A model generated the notes under the pieces. The model saw only the letters and a list, made by a program, of their open reading frames with translations. It was not told the DNA's origin and searched no databases. From the NCBI GenBank assembly GCA_023230795.1, contig JALNWR010000130.1:1-7370 (forward strand): DNA of 7,370 nucleotides, read 5' to 3'. This DNA is from Candidatus Cloacimonadota bacterium. GTDB lineage: Bacteria > Cloacimonadota > Cloacimonadia > Cloacimonadales > Cloacimonadaceae. Position 1 is the stretch's first letter; each line of letters begins with the position of its first letter. A program made the translations under genes and the position numbers. Below, one piece after another: positions 7,271-7,370 of this stretch.

Positions 7271-7370
7271 ACCTAAGTCATTGATAAACCTTGTGTATTG
7301 AACGCAGGTATTCACGCAAGCTGTTTCTTAGAACGGAGATAGCTATATTCCGAAATACTTGAAATATCTA
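7271..7370. other. Upstream end region with no identifiable gene
   Basis: All three minus-strand frames here are interrupted by stops. The longest open stretch, 7281-7367 in the phosphatase frame, gives 29 residues ending in TGA at 7278-7280 and contains RNIAISVLRNS. No start codon with a ribosome binding site, no signal peptide, no clear -35/-10 pair and no inverted repeat was found. It may hold the operon's promoter or be damaged coding sequence; the sequence alone does not decide. Confidence 0.4.

Noticed and set aside
7278..7367. Peptide with RNIAISVLRNS as the C-terminus of a transposase (it recalls the end of some DDE transposases)
   Set aside because: The resemblance is about ten residues long, and no catalytic region, inverted repeat or target duplication is visible.

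Overview
The window holds one tightly packed four-gene operon on the minus strand, covering about 328 to 7211 and transcribed from right to left, with short unresolved stretches at both ends. In transcription order it encodes: (1) a large membrane-anchored sensor protein ending in a SpoIIE/PP2C-type serine/threonine phosphatase; (2) an ABCG-type half-transporter of 991 residues with a TerB-like helical region and a degenerate FHA-like domain in front of the ATPase; (3) a small protein with a decayed cyclic-nucleotide-binding fold; (4) a second small cyclic-nucleotide-binding protein whose phosphate-binding cassette looks intact. The junctions are an 8-base gap, a 4-base ATGA overlap and a 1-base gap, so co-transcription and translational coupling are very likely.

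The organism is probably a Gram-negative bacterium of the Bacteroidota/FCB neighbourhood. Y_Y_Y-type sensor architecture and the TerB/FHA/ABCG transporter with a DEPTSGLS motif are both typical there. Cloacimonadota is my best guess, but nothing in the window proves it. Hand counts on sample lines give roughly 37-42% G+C in the phosphatase gene, about 47-50% in the transporter gene and about 38% in the plus-strand ORF at the left end.

Region by region: 1-62 has no gene I can support. 63-404 is a plus-strand ORF of unknown function whose last 77 bases run antisense into the last gene of the operon; it may be a gene fragment or mark a rearrangement. 328-4128 carries the two cyclic-nucleotide-binding proteins and the transporter. 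4137-7211 is the sensor-phosphatase. 7212-7370 contains displaced 5' coding sequence of that phosphatase: similarity to its family continues upstream of the only in-frame start, then meets a stop, and appears to continue in another frame.

Working model (inference): a periplasmic sensor controls a cytoplasmic phosphatase, which acts on a phosphorylated partner. The same operon encodes a transporter carrying signal-type domains and two small effector-binding proteins, so the phosphatase and the cyclic-nucleotide-binding proteins may set transporter activity. No kinase, STAS-domain antagonist, DNA-binding regulator or nucleotide cyclase lies in the window.
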